A stretch of DNA of 64,000 nucleotides from Acidobacteriota bacterium (GTDB taxonomy: Bacteria; Acidobacteriota; Vicinamibacteria; Vicinamibacterales; UBA2999), in assembly GCA_947465645.1 (NCBI GenBank), contig CANIBQ010000010.1, positions 32,603 to 96,602 of the forward strand, in the 5' to 3' direction. This document shows, in pieces, positions 1 through 11,092 of this stretch. The position numbers and the translations under genes were made by a program. Positions within the stretch are counted from its first letter, which is position 1, and each line of letters begins with the position of its first letter. The notes under the pieces were generated by a model, which ran no database searches, had not been told where the DNA came from, and saw nothing but the letters and a program-made list of their open reading frames with translations.

Positions 1-1551
1 ACGGCGTCGGTGATCTACGCCGACGGCCGGCATCAGTGGCGTGATGACGACTGGATGCGCGACCGCGCCTCGTCTCCCGGCTGGCACGACCGGCCGATGT
101 CGGTCTACGAAGTGCATCTCGGGTCGTGGCGCCGGGTCCCCGCAGAGGGCGATCGCTACCTGACCTACCGGGAGCTGGCCGCGACCCTGGTGCCGTACGT
201 GCGCGAGATGGGCTACACGCACATCGAGCTGATGCCGATCATGGAGCATCCGTTTTCGGGGTCGTGGGGCTACCAGGTGATCGGGTTCTACGCGCCCACC
301 AGCCGCTTCGGCACGCCGGACGACTTCCGGTTCTTCGTGGACGAGTGCCATCGCTACGGGCTGGGGGTGATTCTCGACTGGGTGCCGGGGCACTTTCCGA
401 AGGACAGCCACGGCCTGGCGCGGTTCGACGGCACCGCGCTGTACGAGCACGCCGATCCACGGAAGGGGGAGCATCAGGACTGGGGCACCCTGATCTTCAA
501 CTACGGCCGCGACGAGGTCCGCACCTTCCTTCTGAGCAACGCCCTTTTCTGGCTCGACGAGTTCCACATCGACGGCCTGCGCGTGGACGCGGTCGCGTCG
601 ATGCTGTATCTCGACTACTCGCGCACCGACGGGCAGTGGATCCCCAACCAGTACGGCGGCCGGGAAAACCTCGAAGCGGTCGAGTTCTTCCAGCAGCTCA
701 ACACCGTGACGCATGGACGGGTGCTCGGGTCGATGACGGTCGCGGAGGAGTCGACGGCATGGCCGGGCGTCAGCAAGCCGGTCTACGTCGGCGGGCTGGG
801 CTTCAGCTACAAGTGGAACATGGGGTGGATGCACGACATCCTCGAGTACTTCGCGCAGGATCCCGTGCACCGGCGATGGCACCACGGCCAGATCACCTTC
901 TCGATGCTCTACGCGTTCACGGAGAACTTCATCCTGCCGTTCTCGCATGACGAAGTCGTGCACGGCAAGCGATCGATGCTCGACAAGATGCCGGGCGACC
1001 TGTGGCAGAAGCACGCGTCGCTGCGCGCGCTCTACGGCTACATGTTCGGCCACCCGGGCAAGAAGCTGATGTTCATGGGATGCGAGTTCGGCCAGTGGCG
1101 CGAGTGGAACCACGACGCGAGCCTCGACTGGCACCTGCTCGATGACCGGATGCACGAGGGCCTGCGCCGCTGGGTGCGGGACCTCAATCACGCCTACCAG
1201 CACGAGCCCTCCCTGCACGAGGTGGATTTCGAGGCGGCGGGCTTCCAGTGGATCGACTGCAACGACAACGAGAACAGCGTGGTGTCGCTGGTGCGGCGGG
1301 CGCGCGACCCGAACGACTTCACGGTGATCGCGGCCAACTTCACGCCCGTGCCCCGCCCGGCCTACCGCATCGGCGTGCCCGAGGGCGGCTGGTATCGCGA
1401 AGTGCTGAACAGTGACGGGGAGATCTACGGAGGGAGCAACATCGGGAACGCCGGCGGCGTGCTCGCCGAAGGGAACCCGATGCACGGCTTCAACTACTCC
1501 GTGACCCTGAAGGTCCCCCCGCTCGGATTTGTACTTCTTAAACGGAGTTAG
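1..1551 (+). CDS. glgB: 1,4-alpha-glucan branching enzyme, C-terminal part (5' end outside window)
   Basis: Forms alpha-1,6 branches in cytoplasmic glycogen by cutting alpha-1,4 glucan and transferring the piece (GH13). The frame is open at the left edge, so roughly 200 N-terminal residues (CBM48 region) are missing compared with the usual 630-730 residues. Visible GH13 motifs are LRVDAV with the nucleophile Asp codon at 583-585, VAEEST with the acid/base Glu near 745-750, and SHDEVVHGK with the transition-state Asp. The C-terminal all-beta domain ends in LGFVLLKRS. The stop overlaps the convergent sigma factor stop by 4 bp, so no separate terminator fits between the two genes. Family assignment is very secure. 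Confidence 0.96.
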   Translation, partial: TASVIYADGRHQWRDDDWMRDRASSPGWHDRPMSVYEVHLGSWRRVPAEGDRYLTYRELAATLVPYVREMGYTHIELMPIMEHPFSGSWGYQVIGFYAPTSRFGTPDDFRFFVDECHRYGLGVILDWVPGHFPKDSHGLARFDGTALYEHADPRKGEHQDWGTLIFNYGRDEVRTFLLSNALFWLDEFHIDGLRVDAVASMLYLDYSRTDGQWIPNQYGGRENLEAVEFFQQLNTVTHGRVLGSMTVAEESTAWPGVSKPVYVGGLGFSYKWNMGWMHDILEYFAQDPVHRRWHHGQITFSMLYAFTENFILPFSHDEVVHGKRSMLDKMPGDLWQKHASLRALYGYMFGHPGKKLMFMGCEFGQWREWNHDASLDWHLLDDRMHEGLRRWVRDLNHAYQHEPSLHEVDFEAAGFQWIDCNDNENSVVSLVRRARDPNDFTVIAANFTPVPRPAYRIGVPEGGWYREVLNSDGEIYGGSNIGNAGGVLAEGNPMHGFNYSVTLKVPPLGFVLLKRS

Positions 1552-2144
1552 GGCTTTTCGGGTCCCGGGGATCCGGCCTCCCCGCCGCCGCGCATTTGAC
1601 GGAGGAGCCAGGCTTTAGCGAACTTCCAGTCCCGCATGACGGTCTCCGCGGAGACCTCGAGGATCGCGGCGGTCTCCTCCACGCTCAGGCCGCCGAAGAA
1701 GCGCAGCTCGATCACCTTGCTCTTGCGCTGATCGAAGGCAGCGAGCGCCACGAGGGCGTCGTCCAGCGCAATGAGGTCATGCCCCCGCTCGTTTGCGACG
1801 GGCAGCGCCTCGTCGAAGGTGACCTTCACCGCACCGCCGCCGCGTTTCTGATAGCCCTTCGAGCGGGCGCGATCCACGAGGATGCGCCGCATCAGCCTCG
1901 CGGACATCGCCAGAAAATGCGCGCGATCCTGCCAGTTGACCTGCTGTGTGTCGATGAGACGGAGGTACGCCTCGTTCACCAGCGCGGTGGCCTGCAGGCT
2001 GTGGCCGGCGCGCTCCCCTGCCATGCAGCGCCTGGCAATGCGGTGCAGCTCCTGTTCGACCAGAGGCACCAGCTCCGTGAGAGCGGCCTCGTCGCCGTTA
2101 CCCCACGCGACCAGTAATCCTGTCACGCTTCCTGAATGAGTCAT
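1548..2144 (-). CDS. ECF-type RNA polymerase sigma factor (PF07638-like)
   Basis: A 198-residue sigma-70 family protein of the ECF group common in Acidobacteria and Planctomycetes. Region 2 spans about residues 10-95 ([28 protein letters not shown]). A linker leads to the region 4 helix-turn-helix at about 125-185 ([20 protein letters not shown]). It should direct RNA polymerase to a small regulon. The ATG overlaps the stop of the upstream secreted protein gene by 4 bp (ATGA), so the two are co-transcribed and probably translationally coupled. No recognisable zinc-binding anti-sigma gene is adjacent. The function is secure; the regulon is unknown. Confidence 0.92.
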   Translation of the reverse strand: MTHSGSVTGLLVAWGNGDEAALTELVPLVEQELHRIARRCMAGERAGHSLQATALVNEAYLRLIDTQQVNWQDRAHFLAMSARLMRRILVDRARSKGYQKRGGGAVKVTFDEALPVANERGHDLIALDDALVALAAFDQRKSKVIELRFFGGLSVEETAAILEVSAETVMRDWKFAKAWLLRQMRGGGEAGSPGPEKP

Positions 2145-2680
2145 TGCATTCCAGAGCGGCCCAATTCCGCGCGTACCGCGTTTCCCGCTGCCAGGGCGGC
2201 ATCGGTCTCGAAGGCACCCGTCATGCCCCTCTGGGTCTGGCGAACGTAAAAAGAATACATGGCCTTCGTGTTCGTCACGTCGGAATCAACCAGCACTTCC
2301 ACCGCGTGCCGGAGTTCGTGGCCAACCGAGACCGCCAGCTCTAATCCGACCTTGCGCGCATCGACTTTCAGCCACACCATCCGGTTCGCTCCAGCAGTCG
2401 TGATGCCCACGAGACACGCGCGCACTCCTCGGCCACAGACACCGTGCTCGACATAGACAATGCCGTCGGTCGCCTCGATCTTTTCGACCAGACCGCGAAA
2501 CGTGGCTGATCGTGCCGAGGCTTCGCGAATCATTGCCGCGACTGCCGGAGCCGACGAGCGAACGCGGCTCGGGATCGACGGAGCGGTGATGGGTACACCT
2601 TCCGCCCGGGCCATCGTCGACGCTGCCATCGTTCCAACCACTGCGAGGATAGCTGCCAGGTTTCGTGAATGCTTCGCCAT
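2141..2680 (-). CDS. secreted protein with HExxH motif, cotranscribed with the ECF sigma factor
   Basis: A 179-residue protein with an N-terminal signal peptide (hydrophobic stretch about residues 8-24, AxA-like site near ARA). Around residues 121-125 it has HELRH, preceded by VG and followed by AVEVL. This matches the gluzincin zinc-binding HExxH motif, and a downstream Glu in FETDA (about residue 158) could be the third ligand. It is the first gene of a two-gene unit with the sigma factor. I do not recognise the family. Peptidase activity is an inference from the motif; a non-catalytic domain of unknown function is possible. Confidence 0.72.
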   Translation of the reverse strand: MAKHSRNLAAILAVVGTMAASTMARAEGVPITAPSIPSRVRSSAPAVAAMIREASARSATFRGLVEKIEATDGIVYVEHGVCGRGVRACLVGITTAGANRMVWLKVDARKVGLELAVSVGHELRHAVEVLVDSDVTNTKAMYSFYVRQTQRGMTGAFETDAALAAGNAVRAELGRSGMQ

Positions 2681-2739
2681 GTCGTTTCCCCCCTCGCTGG
2701 AGGAGGCGGGAAACGCGGGACGAAACTGTCACCGGGCCC

Positions 2740-2745
2740 TATAAT
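2740..2745 (+). promoter_or_regulatory. candidate -10 box TATAAT ahead of the Ser/Thr kinase gene
   Basis: A perfect TATAAT lies about 69 bp before the kinase start, in the divergent gap between it and the HExxH gene. I see no good -35 hexamer at the usual spacing, so this is only a candidate. Confidence 0.35.
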
Positions 2746-2813
2746 CACTGCCCGCATGGCGAACTCGTGTTGCTAACGCCTTACACCACAACGTTTGCGT
2801 ACTACTGGCCGCG

Positions 2814-5714
<2,901 letters not shown>

Positions 5715-5827
5715 GAGGCCGCAGATGCGTGCCGGCGACACTTCTACCGTGATTTCGCCGATTGTGATTTGAAACCACTTGATGAAGTTCCCGGTGTCTC
5801 GGCGCCTAAGCCTTCAGGCCTCCGGGG

Positions 5828-6229
5828 CTAAGGTTTCTCGCCGGGCCCCGGTGCGACGCCGGCGAAGAGGCGGCGGCCGTCGGGTAGCAGGATCGTCGAT
5901 GTGTTCGCGGTCGGCGTGCCGTTGCGCGCCTGCCAGCCGTCGATCACGAGCACCGTTCCCGGTACGAGATCTTCCTTCCTCCAGCCCCGGCGATAGAGCC
6001 CGTTGACCGCGGCGGTCTCGAACGCCCAGTTCACCACCTTGCCGTCAGCACCCGTGACGTCAACGTAGATCCAGCCGTGCGGGTTCGACCACCGCATGCT
6101 GGTCACCTTCCCGGTGAGCTTGAGCGGCCGGTTCTCGTCGAACTCCGCCGCAAACGAGTGATGGGCCGCCGCGGGGATTGCGAGTCCCAGCGCCACTACC
6201 GCGATCGCCGCGCACAGCTTTGTGCTCAT
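5828..6229 (-). CDS. DUF6152 secreted protein
   Basis: About 133 residues with a signal peptide and the mature start AHHSFAAEFD, followed by LTGKVTSMRWSNPHGWIYVD, which matches the DUF6152 family (small secreted all-beta proteins of unknown function). I chose ATG at 6229 because a good Shine-Dalgarno (GGGGAG) lies 8 nt upstream; a GTG at 6232 is directly in front. The Shine-Dalgarno lies inside the last codons of the preceding gene, so it is the last gene of a three-gene operon with two secreted paralogues. Function unknown; periplasmic or extracellular. Confidence 0.85.
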   Translation of the reverse strand: MSTKLCAAIAVVALGLAIPAAAHHSFAAEFDENRPLKLTGKVTSMRWSNPHGWIYVDVTGADGKVVNWAFETAAVNGLYRRGWRKEDLVPGTVLVIDGWQARNGTPTANTSTILLPDGRRLFAGVAPGPGEKP

Positions 6230-6232
6230 CAC

Positions 6233-7081
6233 CTATCTCCCCTGTTGCTGCTGCTTCGCCTTGGCCCTGGCCTCGTCGCGGATGTCTTTCAGGTGCTGCA
6301 GGTCCTGGTTGTCCTCGTGGCACGCCACCTCGAGGATGTCACCCGTCTGGCGGTGGAACGGCATCTCGATCGTCCACGGCCTGGTGTAGACGACGGGATC
6401 GGTCACCGTCGCCCGGTAGTTGATGGTGTCCGCGTCCACCGGCGTGAAGCGCTCGACCACCTGCTCGGCGTGACTGACGATGTCCCCGACCTCGTTCAGC
6501 CAGGTCTTGCCGTTGAAGTTCTTCGTCTCGACCACCAGCGTGTCGCCTTCCCAGCGGCCGACCGAGTCGCCCTGCCACAGGCGGACGTTGTCGGGAATGT
6601 GCGGGCGCGAGGTCAGCGGGACGACGCGCCACGCCATGCGTTCGAAGAGGAACGCGATGTGCCCGCCGGTCTGGACGATGTGAAAGGGCGAGGGGACGTA
6701 GAACGAGCGCGGGACGCCGCCGGCGACGAAACAGTGCGCGGTCGGGTCGTCGTAGCCGCGCTCCGGCAGCCCGCGGCTTTTCCGCTCCGCCTCTGCCCAC
6801 GGCTGGAGCGGCAGCTTCTTGTCCACCGGATCGATGATCACGCCGCGTCCCGGCGGCAGGCCGAACTGCGGCGGATGGAACTCGAGCCCCCAGTTGGCGC
6901 CGCCGTTGTCGGAGGCGAAGTGTCCGTTGAAGTCGGGCTTGCCGTCGGGCAGCCTCTTGATCGGCCCCGCCGGCTTGCGCGCCGCCGCAGGCATCTCCTG
7001 GGCGCTGACGTCCATCGCCGCCGGAAGCAGCAGGGCCAGAGCCGCGATGCAATGGATGAATGTGCGAAGGCGGAGAATCAT
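6233..7081 (-). CDS. secreted protein of unknown function, paralogue of the upstream gene
   Basis: A 282-residue secreted protein: signal peptide at residues 1-24 (FIHCIAALALLLPAA, cleavage near VSA), then LPDGKPDFNGHF, a central PRSFYVPSPFHIVQ segment, a GDTLVVETKNFNGKTW strand pair and RPWTIEMPFHR near the C-terminus. The same landmarks occur in the same order in the gene just upstream, so the two are tandem paralogues. The frame is open further upstream, but ATG at 7081 overlaps the upstream stop (ATGA) and begins a clean signal peptide, so I use it. The family is frequent beside DUF6152 genes; the biochemical role is unknown. Confidence 0.8.
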   Translation of the reverse strand: MILRLRTFIHCIAALALLLPAAMDVSAQEMPAAARKPAGPIKRLPDGKPDFNGHFASDNGGANWGLEFHPPQFGLPPGRGVIIDPVDKKLPLQPWAEAERKSRGLPERGYDDPTAHCFVAGGVPRSFYVPSPFHIVQTGGHIAFLFERMAWRVVPLTSRPHIPDNVRLWQGDSVGRWEGDTLVVETKNFNGKTWLNEVGDIVSHAEQVVERFTPVDADTINYRATVTDPVVYTRPWTIEMPFHRQTGDILEVACHEDNQDLQHLKDIRDEARAKAKQQQQGR

Positions 7082-7920
7082 CGGCCTGGGTACCATGTGC
7101 GCGGATCGCGCTCGAAGGCGCCGTTGACTTCTTCGAGCTCCGCCTGGCAGTGATACTCGAGCAGCCGGTCCATGTCCTTGTGCCGGTAGAGCGGCATGCT
7201 CATCGTCCAGGGCCGGGAGAAGGTTTTCGGATCCGTCACGGTGACCTCGTACTGAATGGTATCCGGGTCGCGCATGGTGTAGCGCTCGACCAGGGTCATC
7301 GCTTCGCTGTGGAAGTTGCCCGCCATGTCGAACCAGGTGCGGTCGTTGTGGTTGGTCACGTTCACGACCAGCGAGTCGCCCTGCCACGCCCCGCGCGCGT
7401 CGCCCATCCAGAAGTCGATGCCGTCGGCCGGCTTGCTGCCGTTGGTGTGGATGATCCGGTGCACCAGCGACCACTCGAAGGTCATCGCCACCGTCTCCGC
7501 GGTCTGGAAGATCTGGAAGGGGTGCTCCATGTACATGATCCGCGGCACGCCCGGGAGGTAACAGCTGGCGAGCGGATCGGCCTCGTAGCGCATGGCGAAA
7601 TTCTGCTCGCGCTGTTTCGCCGCCGCCGGCAGATAGGGAATCGTTCCGCCCTGCACCACGCCCTTGCCGGGCGGCATCAGGTGCCGGGCGGCGTGATCCT
7701 CGAGGCCGTAGGCGGCGCGGTTGCGCACCTGCCAGATCCCCTGCAGGTCGGGCCTGCCGTCGGCGGTTCGCGGCAGGGCGCGCGCCGCGGCGGCCGCGGG
7801 GGCGGGGGACGCGGCCGTCGTGCCCGGCCCAGCAGTGTTTTGGCCGAGAGTACGCGGCGCACAGGACACCGCCAGCAGCGCGGTCACGACGAACGGGACA
7901 AAGAGTCGCAAGACCCGCAA
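7078..7920 (-). CDS. probable lipoprotein, paralogue of the downstream secreted protein
   Basis: A 280-residue exported protein with an N-terminal hydrophobic segment ending in a lipobox-like LLAVSC (Cys about residue 20), then an Ala/Pro-rich linker and TADGRPDLQGIW, VPRIMYMEHPFQIFQ, GDSLVVNVTNHNDRTW and RPWTMSMPLYR. These line up with LPDGKPDFNGHF, GDTLVV and RPWTIEMPFHR of the next gene. It is the first gene of the three-gene operon ending in DUF6152. The beta-strand-rich composition suggests a lipocalin- or propeller-like fold, which I cannot verify. Function unknown. Confidence 0.78.
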   Translation of the reverse strand: MRVLRLFVPFVVTALLAVSCAPRTLGQNTAGPGTTAASPAPAAAAARALPRTADGRPDLQGIWQVRNRAAYGLEDHAARHLMPPGKGVVQGGTIPYLPAAAKQREQNFAMRYEADPLASCYLPGVPRIMYMEHPFQIFQTAETVAMTFEWSLVHRIIHTNGSKPADGIDFWMGDARGAWQGDSLVVNVTNHNDRTWFDMAGNFHSEAMTLVERYTMRDPDTIQYEVTVTDPKTFSRPWTMSMPLYRHKDMDRLLEYHCQAELEEVNGAFERDPRTWYPGR

Positions 7921-7940
7921 AGTGTACTACAGGGAAAAAG

Positions 7941-8855
7941 CTAGATTCCCTCGATGTCCTCCAGTGTCGGGACCGAGGCCATCGCCCCGAGTTTGGTGCA
8001 GCTGATGGCGGCCGCCGCGTTCGCAAACCGCAGGATGTCGGCCGGCGCATCGCCGCGCAGCAGCGCGTAGATAAAGCCCGCGCGGAAGACATCGCCCGCC
8101 CCGGTCGTATCGGCGACCTTCACCTGCCGCGCGGGCTCGTGATGCAGGCGGTCTCCCGCGAGGAGCATCGCTCCCCTCGGGCCGAGCGTCACGCACAGCA
8201 TGCCCTCATGCTCGCGGCGCACCTTGCGAAGCGCTCGCTCGAAATCAGCCTCCCCGGTCACCGCCTGGAGCGTGTGCTCCGCGAAAATCGGCACCGTCAC
8301 CGACGCGATCAGCTCCGCGGTGCGGCTGGTGAGCTGCTCGATGTCGCTGGTTACCGGTATCCCGGCCTCGCGCCCCAATCTCGCCGCCCGCATCGCCGCA
8401 TCCTGATCCACGTCGTCCACGTGCACCAGCCGCGCGCGTGCGATCAGCGCCGCGCCCGGCTGGATGGGGTCGAGCACCAGCGATGGATCCCGATCCCAGA
8501 GGACGACGCGCTCGCCGTGGTGCTGATCGAGGAGGATGACCGCGTAAGGGTTGGGCGCGCTGCCGGTGACGGCGTGCTCGAGGCCGACGTTGCGGCGCGT
8601 GAGCTCGTCGCGCATCAGCGCGCCGTTCTCGTCCGCGCCGAACACGCCGACGTAGGTCGTCCGCAACCCCATCGCCGCGCATGCGCTCAACGTGGTCGTC
8701 GTCTGGCCGCCGCACGATACCAGCCGGCTGCCGATCCGCATCTTGGCGGTGGGACCGTCGGGCTGTGGATACCCGGGAAGGCGGTAGACGTAGTCCACCG
8801 AGTTGGCCCCGACTCCGACGACATCCCAGTGTTTATCCCGAGGAGACACCGTCAA
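7941..8855 (-). CDS. PfkB-family carbohydrate or nucleoside kinase
   Basis: A 304-residue ribokinase-like enzyme. The N-terminal motif is GGQTTTTLSACAAMGL with the preceding substrate strand VGVGANSVDYV; the C-terminal PfkB signature DTTGAGDVFRAGF contains the catalytic Asp and anion hole. It should transfer phosphate from ATP to a sugar or nucleoside hydroxyl in the cytoplasm. The substrate cannot be read from the sequence (ribokinase, fructokinase and adenosine kinase types remain open). The longest frame starts at a TTG (8855); a GTG at 8849 is equally plausible because neither has a strong Shine-Dalgarno. Confidence 0.88.
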   Translation of the reverse strand: MTVSPRDKHWDVVGVGANSVDYVYRLPGYPQPDGPTAKMRIGSRLVSCGGQTTTTLSACAAMGLRTTYVGVFGADENGALMRDELTRRNVGLEHAVTGSAPNPYAVILLDQHHGERVVLWDRDPSLVLDPIQPGAALIARARLVHVDDVDQDAAMRAARLGREAGIPVTSDIEQLTSRTAELIASVTVPIFAEHTLQAVTGEADFERALRKVRREHEGMLCVTLGPRGAMLLAGDRLHHEPARQVKVADTTGAGDVFRAGFIYALLRGDAPADILRFANAAAAISCTKLGAMASVPTLEDIEGI

Positions 8856-8930
8856 ATGCTAGCTGCCTTTGCGTCCAATGGGACCAAACGCGTCCCACCG
8901 GTGACGAACCGCTGATGAACGCTTGACGCC

Positions 8931-9503
8931 ATGACCTTCACCACCGATATTGCCATGATGGACCCTGCGTCCCGGCGTGTCAGCTTCCGGCTGATCGCCG
9001 GCGTCTCCACCGCGCTCGGGATCTTCTCGACCTTCCAGGCGTACAACTACGTCTCGCTGTTCACCGAGCGCGACCCCTCGTTCCCGATGCTGCTCGCGCT
9101 CAACGTGACCTACTGGTATGCGTGGGCGGTGCTCGTCCCCGGGATCATCTGGATGGCGCGCCGTTACCCCTTCGGGCGCGAGACGTGGCGCCGCGCGATC
9201 GCCTTCCACATGCTCGGCGTCGTCGGGTGTACGTTCATGCACTCGGTGCTGACGATCGGGATGCGCGTGCCGATCCAGCTGTACTTCGAGCGCCCCGCGA
9301 GCTTTCTCATGGGGTTCCAGGAGCTGTTCTTCCTCTATTTCGACTGGGAGATGATGACCTACTGGGCCATCGTCGGCCTCAGCCACGCGATCGATTTTCA
9401 CCACGAGTCGCAGGAGCGGGAGCTGACGACGGCGCAGCTGCAGACGCGGCTGGCGGAGGCGAGCCTGCAATCGCTGCAGCGCCAGCTGCGAAGCATCCCG
9501 TAG
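8931..9503 (+). pseudogene. truncated LytS-type sensor histidine kinase, sensor half only
   Basis: 190 residues: four or five membrane helices (about residues 18-160) and then a coiled-coil linker, ELTTAQLQTRLAEASL followed by QSLQRQL. In LytS/YehU-type kinases of this phylum that linker runs straight into the phospho-acceptor motif (QLxPHFLFN) and the ATPase domain. Here it stops after RSIP, exactly where a REP palindrome (9505-9522) begins, and a RAYT transposase gene lies opposite immediately downstream. Phospho-acceptor His and ATPase domain are absent and no remainder is found before pheA. It may still be translated as a membrane protein, but it cannot be a kinase. Confidence 0.78.
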
Positions 9504-9504
9504 T

Positions 9505-9522
9505 GTCCGGCTTTAGCCGGAC
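9505..9522. repeat. REP palindrome, copy 1, at the truncation point of the LytS-type kinase
   Basis: A perfect inverted repeat GTCCGGCTTTAGCCGGAC preceded by TAGTG, i.e. the reverse orientation of the GTCCGGC(T)xAAGCCGGACACTAC element. The TTA in its centre (9513-9515) is the complement of the TAA stop codon of the RAYT gene, so the repeat supplies that gene's stop. Confidence 0.9.
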
Positions 9523-10022
9523 CTCATCCAGCGTTCGTTCAGCTGCACCCCCTCAACGATCTCGTCGACGGTATACACACTGGATCCAAAGAACGGGTAT
9601 TCCCCGACCCGCGAGGCAAGATGCGCCCGGACCGGGTTCTCGAGAATGTACCGCGCGACACCGAGCGTCGCATCTTCCTCTCGCAACGTCCGTTCGAAGC
9701 CATACCGCTGCCACAGCACCGCGCCAAACGTTTTCTTGTAGTAGAAGCCCGAGAATTGTTTCGCGCGGGCGATGAATCGTCGGCCGTCCGAATCGTCACG
9801 CTGGCCCTCGATCAGAAGATGGAGGTGGTCGGGCATGAAGCAGTACGCAATAAGTGCGAAATGTTCGTCGGCCGCTGCGCGCAGAATTTGCGCGAGAGCA
9901 ACGTCGACACGCTCCCGGGTGACAAAGAGGAGATGTCGCCGATAGGTGCAGAACGTCAAGAAATACCGATGGAGACCGATGTAGTCAAAGTGTTTGAGAT
10001 GGTCCGGCTTGCCCGTGAGCAT
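9513..10022 (-). CDS. REP-associated tyrosine transposase (RAYT, IS200/Y1 family)
   Basis: A 169-residue Y1 transposase-like protein. The HUH motif is in CFMPDHLHLLIEG (about residues 62-74), a Tyr/Lys-rich helix with the candidate nucleophile follows in QFSGFYYKK (about 90-98), and the domain ends at GFERTLREEDATLGVARYILENPVRA, all typical of RAYTs. These single-copy enzymes process REP palindromes on single-stranded DNA. Copies of the repeat flank it on both sides (9505-9522 and three copies at 10055-10146), so it forms a complete REP-RAYT unit. The stop codon lies inside the left REP. No strong Shine-Dalgarno is visible before ATG. Confidence 0.93.
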   Translation of the reverse strand: MLTGKPDHLKHFDYIGLHRYFLTFCTYRRHLLFVTRERVDVALAQILRAAADEHFALIAYCFMPDHLHLLIEGQRDDSDGRRFIARAKQFSGFYYKKTFGAVLWQRYGFERTLREEDATLGVARYILENPVRAHLASRVGEYPFFGSSVYTVDEIVEGVQLNERWMRSG

Positions 10023-10054
10023 GAGGCGACGGCGGCAAGCGTTGGGCCGTCTAG

Positions 10055-10146
10055 GTCCGGCTAAAGCCGGGACACTACGTACGTCAGACGGTCCGGCTGA
10101 AGCCGGACACTACGTACGTCACGCGGAAGTCCGGCTGAAGCCGGAC
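10055..10146. repeat. cluster of three REP palindromes beside the RAYT gene
   Basis: Three direct copies at 10055-10073 (one extra G in the right arm), 10091-10108 and 10129-10146. The core is GTCCGGCTGAAGCCGGAC, or with TAA in the loop. Each is followed by ACACTACGTA or GCTACGTACG. Spacing is 36-38 bp. Same family as 9505-9522, 11102-11119, 17808-17825 and 42273-42290. Confidence 0.92.
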
Positions 10147-10162
10147 GCTACGTACGAGGCGC

Positions 10163-10987
10163 TCAGACCCGGGCGGGCTTCGCGCGTTCCCAGCCTTTGT
10201 AGGTCCCGAGCACGCGGACCCATTTCGCGAACTCGCCGAGCTGGGTGAGGGCGCGGGCGGTGGGGAGGTCTTCCCTTCGCGCGTCGATGTCCACGTAAAA
10301 CAGGTATTCCCACGGCGTGCCGCGGATCGGCCGGCTCTCGAGCTTGGTCAGGTTGATGTCGCGCAGCGCGAACACGCTCAGCGCCTTGAACAGCGATCCG
10401 GGCGTGCTGGGCAGCGCGAAGACGATCGTCGTCTTGTTGGCGTCGTCCGACGTGGTGCCGCCGATCACGAAGAAGCGCGTGATGTTGAACTCGAAGTCCT
10501 GCACGGCTTCCTGGATCACCTCGAGGCCGAACACGTCGGCCGCGCGGCGCGAGGCCAGCGCCGCGGCGCCCGCCAGCTTCTGCTCGGCCACCAGCTTGGC
10601 GCCGCCGGCGGTGTCGTAGACCGCTTCCACGGTGACGCCGAGATCCTTCAGGAACCGCTCGCACTGGGCCAGCGCCTGGGGATGCGAGTAGACGATCTTG
10701 ATGTCCTGGAGCTTGGTCCCGGGCAGCGCCTGCAGGCAATGGACGACGTCGAGCTCGATCTCGCCGGTGATCGGGATGTCGTGGTCCACCAGCAGGTCGT
10801 AGTTGCGGTGAATCGTGCCGCCGATGGAGTTTTCCATCGGCACGACGCCGTGCGTCGCGCGCTTCTTCAGCACCGCGTCGAACACCTCGTCAAAGGTCAT
10901 GCACGGCAGCGTGTCCGCGTGCGGCGCGTACTGCCGCGCCGCCGCTTCGCTGTAGGCGCCCGGTTCACCCTGATAAGCCAGTCTCAC
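10163..10987 (-). CDS. pheA: prephenate dehydratase
   Basis: A 274-residue enzyme converting prephenate to phenylpyruvate in phenylalanine synthesis. Prephenate dehydratase domain at about residues 1-180: YQGEPGAYSEAAA at the N-terminus, VPMENSIGG, DTAGGAK and the FNITRFFVIG motif. A regulatory ACT domain follows at about 190-265 (PGSLFKALSVFALRDINLTKLESRP), where phenylalanine normally binds. There is no fused chorismate mutase. Cytoplasmic, probably monocistronic, framed by REP elements on both sides. The DTAGGA variant keeps the usual catalytic Thr. Confidence 0.95.
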   Translation of the reverse strand: MRLAYQGEPGAYSEAAARQYAPHADTLPCMTFDEVFDAVLKKRATHGVVPMENSIGGTIHRNYDLLVDHDIPITGEIELDVVHCLQALPGTKLQDIKIVYSHPQALAQCERFLKDLGVTVEAVYDTAGGAKLVAEQKLAGAAALASRRAADVFGLEVIQEAVQDFEFNITRFFVIGGTTSDDANKTTIVFALPSTPGSLFKALSVFALRDINLTKLESRPIRGTPWEYLFYVDIDARREDLPTARALTQLGEFAKWVRVLGTYKGWERAKPARV

Positions 10988-11013
10988 GTCTTGTTCTCCG
11001 TTCTTTTCTCTCT

Positions 11014-11068
11014 TGTGGGGCGGACCTTGTCAGGTCCGCCCGGCGAGCCTGACAAGGCTCGCCCCACA
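11014..11068. repeat. nested inverted repeat (paired palindromes) between pheA and the next gene
   Basis: Two near-identical arms in opposite orientation, TGTGGGGCG... and its complement ending CGCCCCACA. Each arm is itself palindromic around CCTTGTCAGG or CCTGACAAGG (GGCGGAC...GTCCGCC and GGCGAGC...GCTCGCC). A third partial unit (CCCGCCCCACA) follows at about 11073-11083. The structure is a double cruciform resembling a head-to-head REP pair and is a different family from the GTCCGGCT element. Confidence 0.82.
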
Positions 11069-11092
11069 CAAGGCCCGCCCCACACGACGTCT

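Noticed and set aside
6233..8092. A single 619-codon open frame on the minus strand
   Set aside because: Only the last 282 codons code for a signal-peptide protein; the first part is antisense-frame sequence over the well-supported 7078-7920 gene, and ATGA overlap fixes the real start at 7081.
10055..10146. CRISPR-like array (three 18-bp repeats about 37 bp apart)
   Set aside because: The repeats are strong palindromes beside a RAYT gene, isolated copies occur kilobases away, the interval sequences are themselves repetitive, and there are no cas genes.
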